A stretch of 64,000 bases of DNA from Gymnopus androsaceus JB14 (taxonomy: Eukaryota > Basidiomycota > Agaricomycetes > Agaricales > Omphalotaceae), in the NCBI GenBank assembly GCA_009733575.1, contig ML769614.1, positions 1-64,000 of the forward strand, read 5' to 3'. This document shows positions 48,962 through 60,900 of the stretch, piece after piece. The translations under genes were made by a program, and so were the position numbers. How positions within the stretch are numbered: the first letter of the stretch is position 1; the number at the start of each line of letters is the position of its first letter. Under the pieces are notes generated by a model. The model had not been told where the DNA came from. It did no database searches and saw only the letters and a list, made by a program, of their open reading frames with translations.

Positions 48962-50897
48962 TTGGTTTGATTGTTGGTATCAGCAGTCTGATTGAAGCAC
49001 ATGGCTCTTGGTTCCAGTGGGGTTTGTTGGTTAACCCATACGTCCATTGTCAATTGCCTCGTAAACACTGCCTTTTGAGATGCTAGTGGTTGACTAGAGG
49101 ATTGAGATCCTCCAGCCTGTATATTGCCAGAGGCTCCTCCTCTCCCTCTGGGTCCCCCAGCAAGTTGCCCCATCCCTGTTCTTTCAGAAGTCTGCCACAT
49201 TTTATCTCTCTCCACTAGTTTCTCCCTCCAGGAGTCATCAAACATCTCCCTCCATCTACTACTATCCTCAAATGATTCCCAGGACTTGGGGTCATCATTC
49301 ACAAAATATCTGTATTGCAAATCTGTGCATCTCCTCCATAGTACTTTTCTTCTCTGTATGAACAACAAACACTCACAATCATTAGCACCGTGTCCCTCCA
49401 CATTGCAAATTGCATAGAAAAAAGTACTTTCTGCTGCATCACAGGCTGCTGTGCAATGTGTTTTAGCACATTGACCACACATATTGTTCTCCTGCCTGCA
49501 TTCCTTTGCAAAGTGCCCAAATTTGTGGCACTTTGAGCATCTTCAAAGCTCTAACAGGGACTTACGGACCTCAAGGGACCTTCCTTGCACTACCAGACCA
49601 TTCCGGATGGCCCTGTTGGCTTGCTCTGTCTCATCAAAAGAACAGATGATGTGAGCCACTTTCTGCTGCTCCCCATGATTCTCTACCGCCTTTATCCATC
49701 ACGCTCTAACAATTGCACCCTTCTCCAGTGAATTCACCTCCTCAATCTTCCTTAGCGTAAGGTCCGACTCGAGATTCTCTGTCACCAGCACCATCTTCAT
49801 CCATGTCATCCATGGTGGTAATGGTCACGGTAATCTCTCCTTCCCATTTTCCTTTCCACTCCACTATCCTCCCATTCTTTCTTATCCATTCTGATATTGC
49901 CTTGTCTGACAAGAAAACCAGCGCCCCTCCAGGTATCTTTCTGGCTGACATAAAATTGCCTGTAGGCTTAGAAATGGCTGAGAAAGCCTCCTCGTCCTTC
50001 ACACCCTCCAAAGCCTTATTCGCTTGTTCCACAATCTCCTTTTTTGACAGCATGGCAAGCCAATGAAGCTTGCTATGCTGTCCACTCTCACAGATTACTA
50101 CCTTACAAAACGCTGCCTTTGCATCTCAGATTGCTTGTGCATGTGGTGCACATAACGTGCACTGGCCACTCAGCCCTACTCCTTTGTCTATTGCAGACCT
50201 TGCAGCATCAGCAAAGGATTTACCTCCTCCCGCATTCACCACGTACTCTATGCCTACTAGATCGATTGGCCCAGTCATCTTTGGAACTACTGCCGTTAGC
50301 AGCAGCTAATCCCTTTGACAGACCCTTGATCTTCTCTTTCACTGCCTTCATGGTATTGTTGGCTTTGCTCAACAAACTGTTGCATTGTTGTGCCACCTCC
50401 TGCGCTGCCGCAAAAGCAGCCTCCACCTCTCTTTCCATCTTCTTTATAGGGCTCCCTGCAGGTTAGCCTGCACTCTGTCAGCCACGATCTGTGTGAAAGC
50501 TGGTTTCATCGCTCAGAGTAAGTGTGGCAGCTGCCCCTGCCATCTTGGCCAGCTTGGCATTGAATCTCTTTTCAAGGGCCCTAGTGACCCTCAAACATAA
50601 CTTGTCCTCGTCTATCTGCAAGATTTTGCCTGTCTCCCCTTTGGTTTGAAAATGCATATCTACTCTTTTCTCCATGCATGTGGCCATATTATCAAAGGCC
50701 TGGTGATCCCATTTTGCCGCAAACACGTCTCTCGCTACTAAAGTTGCTACTCTGATTAGCTCCCAATCTTTCCTCTTTGACTGACTAGTGGTTGACAGTG
50801 TTATTCCCTTGATATTCTGGTCTGCTTTTTCAATTATTTTCAACATCAAGCCTTCATTGTCAGTGAAGTTGAATGTTTCCGATATCCATTTATACAA
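48958..50897 (-). pseudogene. LINE ORF1: gag-like protein with zinc knuckles
   Basis: Fragments in order: MYKWISETFNFTDNEG, a coiled-coil-like EREVEAAFAAAQEVAQQ, a nucleic-acid-binding-like SARKIPGGALVFLSD region, then Cys/His knuckles (MCGQCAKTHCTAACD, then HGANDCECLL) and a Gly/Arg tail (GGPRGRGGASG). It ends at 48958, overlapping the start of ORF2 by 4 bases. Several frame breaks. Confidence 0.75.
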
Positions 50898-51300
50898 TCT
50901 CAGCAGGGTTTTTGCAGTGCCAAGCTCACTACTGGATTTTGTATGCTACAAGAGTGTTGGTGGCAATTCTGCTGCATTCTGGCTCATATTTGTGGCCGGT
51001 GTTGTTGTGGGTGGTGTTGAACATGTTAGGGAGTTAGCCCAGAGATGTATTACTTATTCTAAAATGCTCTATGATCTCCCCAAGGCTTCCTTATTCTCCA
51101 CCAGTGTGATTTTTACCATGGGAATATTGGAAGAAGGTGACCATAGTGGATCAAGAAAAGTTAGTCTGCACCATACAAGCAGGAGGATGAAGGAACAGTT
51201 CTACGAGAATTGAGTTCTGGGTGTGGTGGAAGAATTGGCATGGAGGATTAGAGAGAGGAAGGAGCAAGGAAAGCGGAAAGGGAGAGAAGGGGAAATGTGA

Positions 51301-51776
51301 AATAGGTAGGGGAGGGGGAGGATATTAATACCAGTACTGTAATTATATATTTTTGGAACAGTTTATGGAACAGTTTATGATATGGTGCATATATTTTACA
51401 GTATACATATGAGTATTTCGCACATTTAAATTTTTTCAGTTCTTGAGCCACTTCTTACACTTAAGCACACTGAAATCTTTTCGGCGCTTATGCAAAACTT
51501 GTACTTTGCGAGGCTCATAACTTGCTCAAAAATGCTCAGATTGCTTCAGGTAAAAAGTAACACCCCTCCATTTTGGGGGTCAGGCTACCTAACTAGCAAC
51601 ATTTTAGAATTTTTTTCCACTTATAATTTTGACTTAATGCATATTTTGCCCAAATTTTGCCTATAACTTCTCTCCAAATGAAAATTTTGTGATTTTTTTT
51701 CAGATTCAGAATCAGCACTAAAAACAAGGTAGGATTAGACCTAGGTATCCTTTTTCCCATTTTCCCAGGACTCTTG
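51301..51776. other. AT-rich interval, nature unclear
   Basis: No gene. It may contain the 5' end of the LINE or part of another element; stretches such as TTTTGCCTATAACTTCTCTC look repeat-derived but cannot be assigned. It ends abruptly at the start of duplicated unit B. Confidence 0.4.
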
Positions 51777-52057
51777 GATTCGGGAGGGAAGATTTTGAAG
51801 GTTTTCGTTGGTGGAGATGAAATATAGGATTCAGAGTCAAGTGAATTATTTTTTGGGATTTATATATAAAGATGGACTTGAATAGCCTGTATTTATATTT
51901 TAACGATTACTGTCTCAGAGTGATAAAAGTTAGTGAACGGATAGATGAACAAAAATGAAAATGAAACAGATTAAATATGACGCATATGCATTAAGAGGGA
52001 ATCGAACCCCCGGCAGGTAGAAAGACAATTTCCCACAGGATGTGTGGCAACAACCCC
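51777..52057 (+). repeat. Duplicated unit, copy B (3' flank + tRNA 3' half)
   Basis: Starts at GATTCGGGAGGG, matching 37463 in copy A, so it includes only the last codons of the DUF6534 exon, its 3' flank and the tRNA 3' half. It joins directly to copy C at GACAATCCGGAG. Confidence 0.85.
51988..52057 (-). pseudogene. tRNA-Gly 3' half
   Basis: Minus strand: GGGTTGTTGCCACA, an intron-like stretch, then GGGGGTTCGATTCCCTC and TTAATGC. The T-arm and acceptor 3' strand are intact, but the 5' acceptor strand and D-arm are gone, replaced by the start of copy C. Confidence 0.8.
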
Positions 52058-52737
52058 GACAATCCGGAGCTCAAGGAGGAATAGTCCTGAGGTTGTCCAA
52101 AGTTGGAGCAGTGGTACTAGTAGCTCTATCAGTTCTAAAAGATCAACAGCTGGTTCCCGTGCTAGTGATGCTAGTCCACAAACTTCTCTGGCTTCTGGTT
52201 TATCTAGCCTTAGACGATCGACAGTGGCAGGTAGCAGTGCAGAAAAGGTTCGTAGTACTCTGTGATACACCACTAAATTGTTGATCTGCTCTTACCCAGA
52301 ATTCCAGAATTCTGTTGCAAATCCAAAGAAAAAGATCAACCTGGATATTATACCCGATATCAATACCACCGCTGGGAAGAAACAAATTTGGGCAAGAGAC
52401 CAGTATGTGTATTCGAGTACGCGGCTGCGAGCAGCTTCCAGGCACTGTCAGTCTCCAATGATCATCTCTCTGATTCAGGAGGGAAGATTTTGAAGGTTTC
52501 GTTGGTGGAATGTAGGATTCAGAGTTGGGGGGTGGCAAGTGAATTATTTTTGGGGTGGACTTGAATATTTTTTGTCTCAGAGTGATTGAAAAGTTAGTGA
52601 ACAAAAAGGATTAAAACAAATGGCCACTAAATAAGTGCAGTCCATATGCATTAAGAGGGAATCGAACCCCCGGCGGGTCGAGACTCCATAGAGGAAACTT
52701 ATGGCAACGACCCAGGTTACCACTACCCCATTAATGC
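52058..52737 (+). repeat. Duplicated unit, copy C (3' exon + flank + intact tRNA)
   Basis: Repeats the last DUF6534 exon from GACAATCCGGAG through the Ser-rich tail (SSLRRSTVAGSSAEK), the intron, the DLDIIPDINTTAGKK segment and the flank, ending with a complete tRNA-Gly. There are scattered substitutions relative to copy A. Without upstream exons the coding part is dead. Confidence 0.85.
52648..52737 (-). tRNA. tRNA-Gly(GCC) with an intron
   Basis: Minus strand: 7-bp acceptor stem GCATTAA/TTAATGC; D-arm GGGT-AGTGGTA-ACCT; anticodon stem GGTCG/CGACC; loop TTGCCA...T giving anticodon GCC with a ~20-nt intron after position 37; T-arm GGGGG-TTCGATT-CCCTC. All four stems pair. Confidence 0.85.
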
Positions 52738-52915
52738 GTATCCAGATTTCATAAGCGTTCAATTATGGAAGCAATCTGTATTAAGCGCCCCCTCGCGTCG
52801 CGTTTCTCTTTCTCAACTTTCTCAATCTTCTTCGCTTGCAGCCGGACTTGAAATTCGTACGACTTTTCTCAGTTTAAATTATTACAAACACTAATCTATC
52901 CTTTACAAGATCGCA

Positions 52916-54429
52916 ATGACCTCGAAACAAAAACTCGTTATCCGCTTTCCAGCTAAAGCATCTACTCCCGATGCTGACACCGATCCCGACGAAAGTGCTA
53001 CCCAGTCCTATCGACGTTGACGGTGACAACGAGCCGGTACAAACCAATGTGCCGGTTAAACGCGGACGAGGAAGACCACGAGGCGCTGGAAGTCGGCTTG
53101 GAGGATCCAGTATAGGATTAGGGAGAGCTGGATCTAGCACGCCCACTTCGACACCGAGAGCGCGCGGACGTGGAAGGGGAAGAGGCCGAGGCCGAGGCGT
53201 TACCCTCAAACTTCCTAAACGTGAAGATGGCGAAGAGGGCGACGAGGAGGAAGGCGAAAGCAGTTTTGCAGAGGAAGTCGTTGAGGAAGAGAAAAAAGCA
53301 CCGGTAGGAGGCGGGAGACCCTTCCGAAAAGTCCAAGGCCAAATCTACATAATCGAAGGCGACGAATTCATCACTCCCTCCTCTCCCGCCGGTGACGCTA
53401 AAATCGACCAGCATGGAAACCTTCTCGGTGGCCGAGTCTTCAAAGCAAGTACATTCACGCTACCCAACCGACATCCAGAAAGACAATACATGCTCGCCAT
53501 CGAAGCAGCTCGCACTTCCGGCTTCCGTGATTCCCTCTACTATTTCCGTCGCAATCCCCTAGCGTTCAAGCTGAACGCGACTCAGCCAGAGAAAGACTAT
53601 CTCATCTCACAAGGCAAGCTCGGGCCTCATCTGAAAACACGCAGTGTCACGCTTATCACCGCCAGGAGCGCGTTCAAATTGCATGGGAGCAAGATGGTTA
53701 GGGATGGGAGGTGGGTAGTGGATGATTACTACGAGGACAAGGCATTGGAAGCGCTAGCGGAACTTCCTAATATCAAACCCGGCGACCTGGTAGGGGACCT
53801 CGTCGACCCGAATGCCGAATCAGAGGCTGCTCGCGCAGAAAAAGCAAACAAGTCCTTCCTAGCTGGTGAATCGAGCTCCGCACCTAATGGCGCCTCCATC
53901 TACCGTCCTGGTGGCCCAACAACAATTTTCGCAGGCAACGGTCTCGGTCCCTTCTCCGATGGCCGTTGAACCCTGTTCGAAAGGCTTTATTGAACAGAGA
54001 CGGTCTTACGGAGGAAAATTGGATGTGGATGATGGCGGAGAGAGTTAGGGACGCTGATGAGCAGTGGAAGAAGATTAGGACCAGTAGCAAGGTTGGTAGT
54101 CCGGCGGGATTAATGCCTGGAGCGGGTGTGGGTGTAGAGGCCAGGGCGAATGTGGCGAATGCGACATGGGACGCCGATGCACCGGATTCGTCGCTGCCAC
54201 TGGGCATGTACGAGCCTCATACGGGGAGTGTTTTCTGTATGTGTTTTTTCGTATTTTCTTGTCATATAACATCGTTACTGAATCTACTCTAGTCCCATCC
54301 AATACCCAGCCTACCCGCGCTCGATGGGAACAAGAAGAACGACCACCAAGCGAAAGAATACTAGGAGGCAACAAAACTGGTGCTGCAGCGTGGGGTTTAG
54401 CGTATGTTGATACTATCATGGAGCTTTAG
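52916..54429 (+). CDS. Rsc7/Swp82-type chromatin-remodelling complex subunit
   Basis: ATG 52916 (MTSKQKLVIRFPAK). Then come an AT-hook-like RGRGRPRG block and a long Gly/Arg run, an acidic segment, and the conserved core: RPFRKVQGQIYIIEGDEFIT, LLGGRVFKASTFTLPNRHPE, YMLAIEAARTSGFRDSLYYF, SVTLITARSAFKLHG and DGRWVVDDYYEDKAL. It continues as LNPVRKALLNRDGLTEENW and, after an intron (GTATGT...CTCTAG near 54235-54290), NTQPTRARWEQEE, ending at TAG 54427. The core is diagnostic of the Npl6/Rsc7-Swp82 family of RSC and SWI/SNF. Frame slips at a CCC run near 53003 and at about 53964 are needed. Confidence 0.9.
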
Positions 54430-54985
54430 TCGTGCATGCTTTGGGCAAGCATGCATAAATAGAAGGGTAGGAGGAGAGATTGAAACTGGGAGGGTATGAA
54501 GACTGTACGATGTACTTTGTTCATTGTATGAAGATTGCAGTTAACAATCACAAAGACAAGATCTTACTTTGACGCGGTGGATGTGTTCAGTACCTTTGAA
54601 ACGGTATCGAGTATCACTAGTCTCCGCTGTTAGCTCTCAGTGTCGTTGTTGTTGTCGCATCAGATATGCTCATTCAGCCTTCAGGCTTCACTGGGCTTCG
54701 TACTTGGTGTGTAATGTGTAATAGGAAATGTGTAAGAGGGCAATTTGATGCTTCTCAATGTGATATTATAATAACCACTGTAGCACCGGTGTTATTTCTT
54801 GGCTCTATGCCATGATTGCCACCCATGCATTCTTTGTATTTTTCAATTTTGGCGACTATAGCTCCTCAAATGACCTATTCTTATTCGCAAGTGCAACCTC
54901 TTGTATCTGCATAACAGCTCCACTGACATCTGTAGGATAACAAATTTCCAATTACAGTAATTCAGCAAATTTAGTGTGACATTGA
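54430..54985. other. Intergenic, nothing recognisable
   Basis: Convergent 3' flanks of the Rsc7-type and GST-like genes. No gene or structured RNA recognised. Confidence 0.5.
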
Positions 54986-55748
54986 TCACGAGTATTTCTC
55001 GACATTTTTTGCTAGACGACCCCATCGTCCATTGTTAATCTCAAGGATCTCCTTGTATTCCGTACTATCATGTCCATAGAATGTTGCGCAAGGATAAGGC
55101 TGCAGGATGAATCCGCAAACGAAGGAGTATCGCCCAAAACCCAGACATCTTCCTTTCTGAACCATGCGCAGCAACGGTCCCCACCTCTGCTTTCCACTTG
55201 TTCCATGTCGCCTCATCCTTGAGGAATAACTCCTCAAGTTTTTCCAAACATCGTCTCATACTTTGTACGGAAGAACACTGCGCTGGCAGGGTTAGTTATC
55301 AGCGGGACGGTAGGTATGACAAAGGGATAGAATGCATTGAGCTTGGGGTAGACCGCATCTCGGAAAGCTGCCTGAAGAGCGTAGCTGCCTTCGGGAATCA
55401 GCCGGGGTGTCGGGGTAGGTTTTGTCAAGATATTCGACAATGTCAACAGACTCAGATAGTGTAATGCCGGTGGAGTCGTCGACAATCACAGGGAGCGTGT
55501 ACTCGGGATCACCGTTAAGCTTCTTGCCCGTAGGCTTCACGGCCTTTGGCGATTCTTTCGAGGTCAGGATATTCGATACAGATGGTTTTGAACTCGAGAC
55601 CCTTGTAGTTAAGGCAGTATCTATCGTTGAAGTTTGATTAGAACTGGTTGTGAAAGACAAAAAAAGACGGCCTGATTTTCACCACATATGGGTTCCAGCT
55701 CACTCCTTTCAAGGTGCGCTTCCAGTCAAAGTCGTACAAAGTGAGCAT
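54986..55748 (-). CDS. Glutathione S-transferase-like protein, frame broken
   Basis: ATG 55748 (MLTLYDFDWKRTLKG). The thioredoxin-fold half follows: VSWNPYVVKIR, CLNYKGLEFKTICIEYPD, AVKPTGKKLNGDPEYTLPVI and SVDIVEYLDKTYPD. The helical half gives RLIPEGSYALQAAFRDAVYP, the GDTPSFAD N-capping-box region and FYGHDSTEYKEI...NNGRWGRLAKNVEKYS ending at TGA 54986. It resembles fungal GSTs close to the bacterial beta-etherase group. Three or more single-base slips (near 55545, 55410 and 55100) are needed. The first intron has either a GC donor or an unusual GTCTTT donor. Possibly a recent pseudogene. Confidence 0.75.
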
Positions 55749-55844
55749 GCTAGGTAGAGATAGAAAGAGTTTAGTGAATGTGATGGAGGAATTGTTTCCA
55801 TATGGAGTAGCTTTTATACGCCTTTTCAGGCCGTTACAACCCGA

Positions 55845-55973
55845 CATCAGCAAAACCTGGGTGATCCCATAGCAAGGTCCCCCTCTGTGCAGCTCTGCAC
55901 AGTTCTGTACAGAGCTGCACAGAGCTGCACAGAGGGGGACCTTGCTATGGCGAACACCCAGTTTTTGCTGATG
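55845..55973. repeat. 129-bp foldback (MITE-like) inverted repeat
   Basis: The outer arms CATCAGCAAAA...CTGGGTG are mirrored by CACCCAG...TTTTGCTGATG. The inner arms CCATAGCAAGGTCCCCCTCT and AGAGGGGGACCTTGCTATGG are perfect. The centre is TTCTGTACAGAG-like. Arms are about 58 nt. No clear target duplication. Lies 97 bp upstream of the GST start. Confidence 0.9.
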
Positions 55974-56686
55974 GAATGACTTTTGTTCAGCTCCGAAGTC
56001 GGCCAACGACTTCCCACTTTTTTGTCAGCGTATCACAGTCGGGAGCTTGGAATGTTTCTAGTACTATATAGCTTATATATTTGCTTATTATTTGCAGCGG
56101 TGACGATGGGAAAGCTGTTTCAAGAAGAAGAGCTTTTGCTATAGTCAAGACCCGGAGGATCATACCAGCGAGACTTGGTCGGAGTCGGTCAGGAACGCCT
56201 TGCAGAGTCTTGGCTGAGATCATGCTTCTTCTCGTGAGACTGGTGCGCTATATCGTAAAGACGGATTGGTGATGGAAGCCTGAGGAAGAAGAGGAGACCG
56301 GGTGAAATAATAAAATAAGCGCTTTGATTTGAATAAACTTCGAGTCGGAGCAGTAGGTTGCCCAGTGTGAAATCTAAAGGCTTAGTGTTCGTTTTCGACT
56401 TCGACTGATCCGAATATCTGGAGCCTGAAGCTCTCAGTCTTGCAATAATTTATGCTTCCATTGACTTGCGCTTTTCGTGATCTGAGCTACTTCAACAACC
56501 AAAAAAACCTGGCTAATTTAGAGACTTCGAAAGGTGGGCATTTGGACGTGGACTGGGAAGTTCACGAAGTCACGCATGAAGTAGAATATTCATATCGCCA
56601 TTTGTAAGACTTGACGCTTACTCAAGATGTGCGAGATTCCGTCGGCACCACCATAATATCGATAAAGATCCTTTATAACGACCACC
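55974..56686. other. Intergenic, nothing recognisable
   Basis: No gene with coding character beyond short ORFs. Next to the left GNAT duplicon. Confidence 0.45.
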
Positions 56687-57249
56687 ATGTTCGAGACAGA
56701 CCGTCTAAGACTTCGAGCTCGACGACAGCGATGCACATTCTGTGGAATAATTTCTCCGTGTAAAAGACGCTGACTATCGGTTCGTCGTGCCCGCAAACGG
56801 GATGCCTATGTACCAGGAGCCCTGAACCACTTCTCACAGCCATTATCGAGACGAAAGCAGACAACGTGTTGATTGGATACACGACATGGTTCATGGATTC
56901 CCAGAAGAATTGGGATGCTAGGTTCAGGATTGCTTTGCTACCAAAGTTTTAGCGTAAAGGATACACAAGAGAGGCTCTTCCCTTCTTCTGGAGTATAGTT
57001 TCCATCAGCTTGCAAGTTCCATAGAGTGTCTTTGGAAGTATTTGGAAATAATCAAGGTGCCAGAGCAAGTGCAGAGGAAGGCTATCTTGAGGCTATCTGG
57101 ATGGAAAATGGCAGGATGTGGCCGGGATAGCGATCTTGGAGGAAGAATGGGCGGCTTTGAAATGGAAACTTGAAGACACTCGACTATGTAGGAATCCAAA
57201 TAATGACTTTCTTGGGAGCCAAGTTGATGAGGCATTTTGTGTATTATAG
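56687..57249 (+). pseudogene. GNAT acetyltransferase relic, left copy
   Basis: Begins MFETDRLRLRA, the usual N-terminus of RimJ/RimL-like GNAT enzymes. It continues in broken frames with the equivalents of WDARFRIALLPKF and RKGYTREALPF, the acetyl-CoA-binding region. The frame is interrupted several times, including a TAG where the right copy reads TGG. Matches 62538-63222 closely. Confidence 0.7.
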
Positions 57250-57992
57250 AGACGGGAATAGTACTATGCAGTACTATGCGATAGATAATTGTTGTCGGGA
57301 TAGAAGTGTGTAAACCCCAGGAGCACCATTACTAAGTAGTTGTGAAGGATTTAGCGACATTGATGAAGGAGGTTTTCCCCGAAAAACCATTGTCGAAATA
57401 GCAGGTAAACGGAGAAGAGAATTCTAATTTCTTAGAGGAACATGCTGTAGTATGCCAAATTGGTCTAGATGAGCGCCAATCTTTCACACACTGGCATAAT
57501 ACCAACTCCGATATACCTGTTTCTCATCCTCTCCATTAGATGGCAACCAATTGAGCGTGGTGTAATCCGAAAGACGAATTGTTGTGGCCAAAGAGTCCTT
57601 GACGTGGTACGACGTCGCACCTGCGACTCGGAAGCGTAGTGCGCAAGTTTCCACGGTACAACGCTATCCATGATCTTGATTCACGAACAATCATATTCTT
57701 TGGTAAACTACTATTGCCCTTAGCATATTGTTCTGAAGGTCCGAAGATTTCCGAACCTGTTATTTGGGCCTCGAAATGAATGGAGGGCTATGCGTAACAA
57801 AAAGCTGTCGACCTATAATTGTAGATAATATGTAAAAGCAGAAAAAGGGCAATATGAAATAAGTACTATTATGTTCAATGTCATGCATGTGCCGGCGGTG
57901 CAACGGGCACGGATGGTTCCTGAATTTCAGGTATATAAGCCTCAAAGGTGTCAGAACTTTTGTTTCATTTCACACCCACCCTTCCATTTAGA
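57250..57992. other. Duplicon tail and NLR upstream region
   Basis: From 57250 to about 57600 the sequence still matches the right duplicon (for example GAGACGGGAATAGT and AAGACGAATTGTTGTGGC), then diverges. The last 350 bases are the putative promoter of the NLR gene. Confidence 0.55.
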
Positions 57993-60900
57993 ATGGGCTC
58001 CTCGTAAGTAAAATTTATTCAAAAGCAGATATTGATTAAATGAGTCATGGTATCCATAGTCACCAAATGCTACCTTATGCTTCAAACTTTCAAATCTACA
58101 ATTCAGTTTTCACCACTGGGGTCACTCATGTTACATATATTGGACCTCATGTGACTCAGGATGCAAGCCAAGGTACTTGGACTCTACAAACTGTTGGATC
58201 ATGAATGATGACTGATTTCAAAATTTACTCAGATCACGGATTCTCACTTTCAAATGTTCTCAAGTGCCTTGCCCCTAGTCAGTACTTTGTGGGACGTGAG
58301 GACACATTGGGAAAACTTTCAAATATATTTCTGGAACCATGCATAACTCTCTGGAGTACAAATACAGAGGTGATCCGGGATTTTGTAACAAACCATCTTA
58401 AATCCAGACTTAACTTCAAATAGTGAGTTTGGTCTTGAATTCCAAAAGATAAAATGTGAGCTAAATATATTGTATCCATCTTGTAGCCCCTGTATTTTTT
58501 TGGATGCAAGCTCTACTCAGGCATTAAATGCAGCATTTGCAGACAAGATCAGAGAACATGATCTTCCAACAAAATTCCTTCTAGTGTTGGAAAATGCAAA
58601 TGGATCTGTAGTGGAAGATTATATTCATAATCTCCCCCACTCTCCTATTCTTGTGACAAGCACAGAGCCAGCTATTCAAAAATTGGCATCATTTACTGCT
58701 TTCAAATTTCAACTTCCTGATGGTGCCAATCAGCAAGAAATGCAGAAGGTGCTGGGATCCATTGAGAAAGTCCTTGAGCCTAGGCAACGGGTTGCAACTC
58801 TTGTGGCGAATGGAGGAACTGGGAAAACCCAGATAGTTCTTCAATTTGTTACCAACAGCACTTCCAGGTTAGAATCAGTGATTCAAAACTTTGATTGATA
58901 GTTAAAAGATTTTCACAGATTTTCCAACATTTGGTTCTTTGATGCTGCCTCCAATGACACTCTTGCTGCCAATTTTAAAGAGCTTGGCAGTGCTGCAGGT
59001 GTTGGTGAAGGAGTGAAGCAAGTCCGGGACTTTTTGGCAAGAATGAATCAAAATTGGCTTTGCATTTTTGACAATGCAGATGACAAACAGGTTATCCTCA
59101 AAGATTATATTCCAAGTTGCAGTCATGGCAATGTGATTGTTACAAGTCGCCTTAAAGAGACATTACAAATGGCATCACCAGAATGCCACATTGACCTCAG
59201 TGACCTTAAGAGGGAGGATGCCATTGAATTACTCTTGAAGCATTCACACAATGAGAGATCTGAGGAAAACCAGAAATCTGCTATCCACATTGTTGATGCT
59301 TTTGGGTGTCATGCTCTTGCTATTTCAACAGCTGGTGCATACATTGGCATAACCCCAACATGTACACTGGAAAATTACTTGACACATTTCAATAAGAAAA
59401 GCACCAAGATTCTCAATTATAAAACAAAATCACTGGATGCCTACCAACTAACTGTATTTGATGCATTTCAATTGAGCTTTGATAAACTTCATCATCCAAC
59501 TCAGTATTTGATGCAAATCTGTGCATATCTGCATCCAACTTATATTCCTATTGAGATATTCGCTCGCGCAGCTGCTTTTACTGGTAGTGATACTAGTTCC
59601 ATTGATTTGAATCCTCCAACTGAAGCTATAAATGTATTGGAGAATTTTCTGTCCCTATTTTTAGGAGAAGACTCATGGGAAGACAGTGTAGTTGAGCTAT
59701 GTCAATTATCACTGGCCTCTTATGATGATGATAAGAAATATTTGGCATTTCATCCAGTTATGCATAAATGTGCCAAAGAAACTATTGTAAATCAGGAGTA
59801 TATGAGACAGACAGTAATGTTACTGCTTGGACGGGCTACTCCACTTGGAAGACTGATTGGAGACCAAAGATTCTATCACCGAATATTGATTCAGGCCAGT
59901 TCAATTCAGATAAATGATTTGCCTACTTTCCATGCAAAAATTTGCCTTTCAAGGGTTTTTTGGGAAAATGCTTCATGGGAAAATACTGAGAAGTTGGAAG
60001 AGGGAATGCTTGAGCAGTACAGGAACATACTTGGAGAGCAGCATCCTCATACATTGACTTCAATGCACAACCTTGCTAGTACATATCTTGAGCAAAGAAG
60101 GTTGAATGTAGCACAGCAGCTTCTAGAACAAGTCATTGCACAGCGCAAGGAAGTGCTTGGTGACTCCAATGGTGAGCACCATTCTGATATATTGGACTCA
60201 ATGAATAACCTTGCTAGCACATATCAGCTGCAAGGAAAGCTGGATGAAGCTCAGCAGCTTCAGGACCAAGTGCTTGAAAAGCGGAAGGAAGTGATTGGTG
60301 AGGCCCATTCTGATACATTGACTTCAATGAGCAACCTTGCTGTTACATATCAACTCCAAGGAAAGTTGGATGCAGCTCAGCAGCTTCGAGAGCAAGTGCT
60401 TGCAAAGCGCAAACAAGTGCTTGGTGAGAACCATCCTGATACATTGGCTTCAATGAGCAACCTTGCTGTTACATATTCTGCACAAGGAAAGCTGGATGCA
60501 GCTCATAAGCTTCAGGAGAAAGTTGTTGCACAGTGCAAAAAGGTGATCGGAGAGCACCATCCCAATACATTGCATTCAATGAGCAACCTTGCTGCTATGT
60601 ATTATGCACAAGGAAAAGTGGATATAGCTCAGCAACTTCAAGAGCAAGTGTTTACACAGTGTGTGCAAGTACTTGGTAAGCACCATCCTGATACATTGGC
60701 TTTAATGCACAACCTTTCCAATACATTTCATGGGCAAGGAAAGTTGGATGCAGCTCAGGAGCTTCAAGAGCAAGTCCTTTCACTGCGCAAGCAAGTACTT
60801 GGAGACCACCATCCAGATACATTGACCTCAATGAACAGCCTTGCTATTACATATTATGAACAAAACAAGCTGAATATGGCACAGCAACTTCTAGAGCAAG

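Larger units (their letters stand above)
41000..51300 (-). mobile_element. Decayed LINE (non-LTR retrotransposon), split by an LTR element
   Basis: Read on the minus strand: a gag-like ORF, an ORF2 with AP endonuclease, reverse transcriptase and RNase H, and a 3' UTR ending in a 26-base poly-T run at 41000-41026 on the plus strand, i.e. a poly(A) tail. ORF2's last segment (LLDNEKSLTPLFNFINSTGRF) is encoded at 41380-41485, to the left of the inserted LTR element at 41493-45097, proving the LINE was there first. Many stop codons and frame breaks show it is inactive. RNase H at the end of ORF2 suggests a Tad1/I-like clade. The 5' end is placed only roughly, and no target duplication was found. 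Confidence 0.85.

Noticed and set aside
52044..52493. Second functional DUF6534 gene
   Set aside because: Only the last exon and intron are present; all membrane helices are missing.
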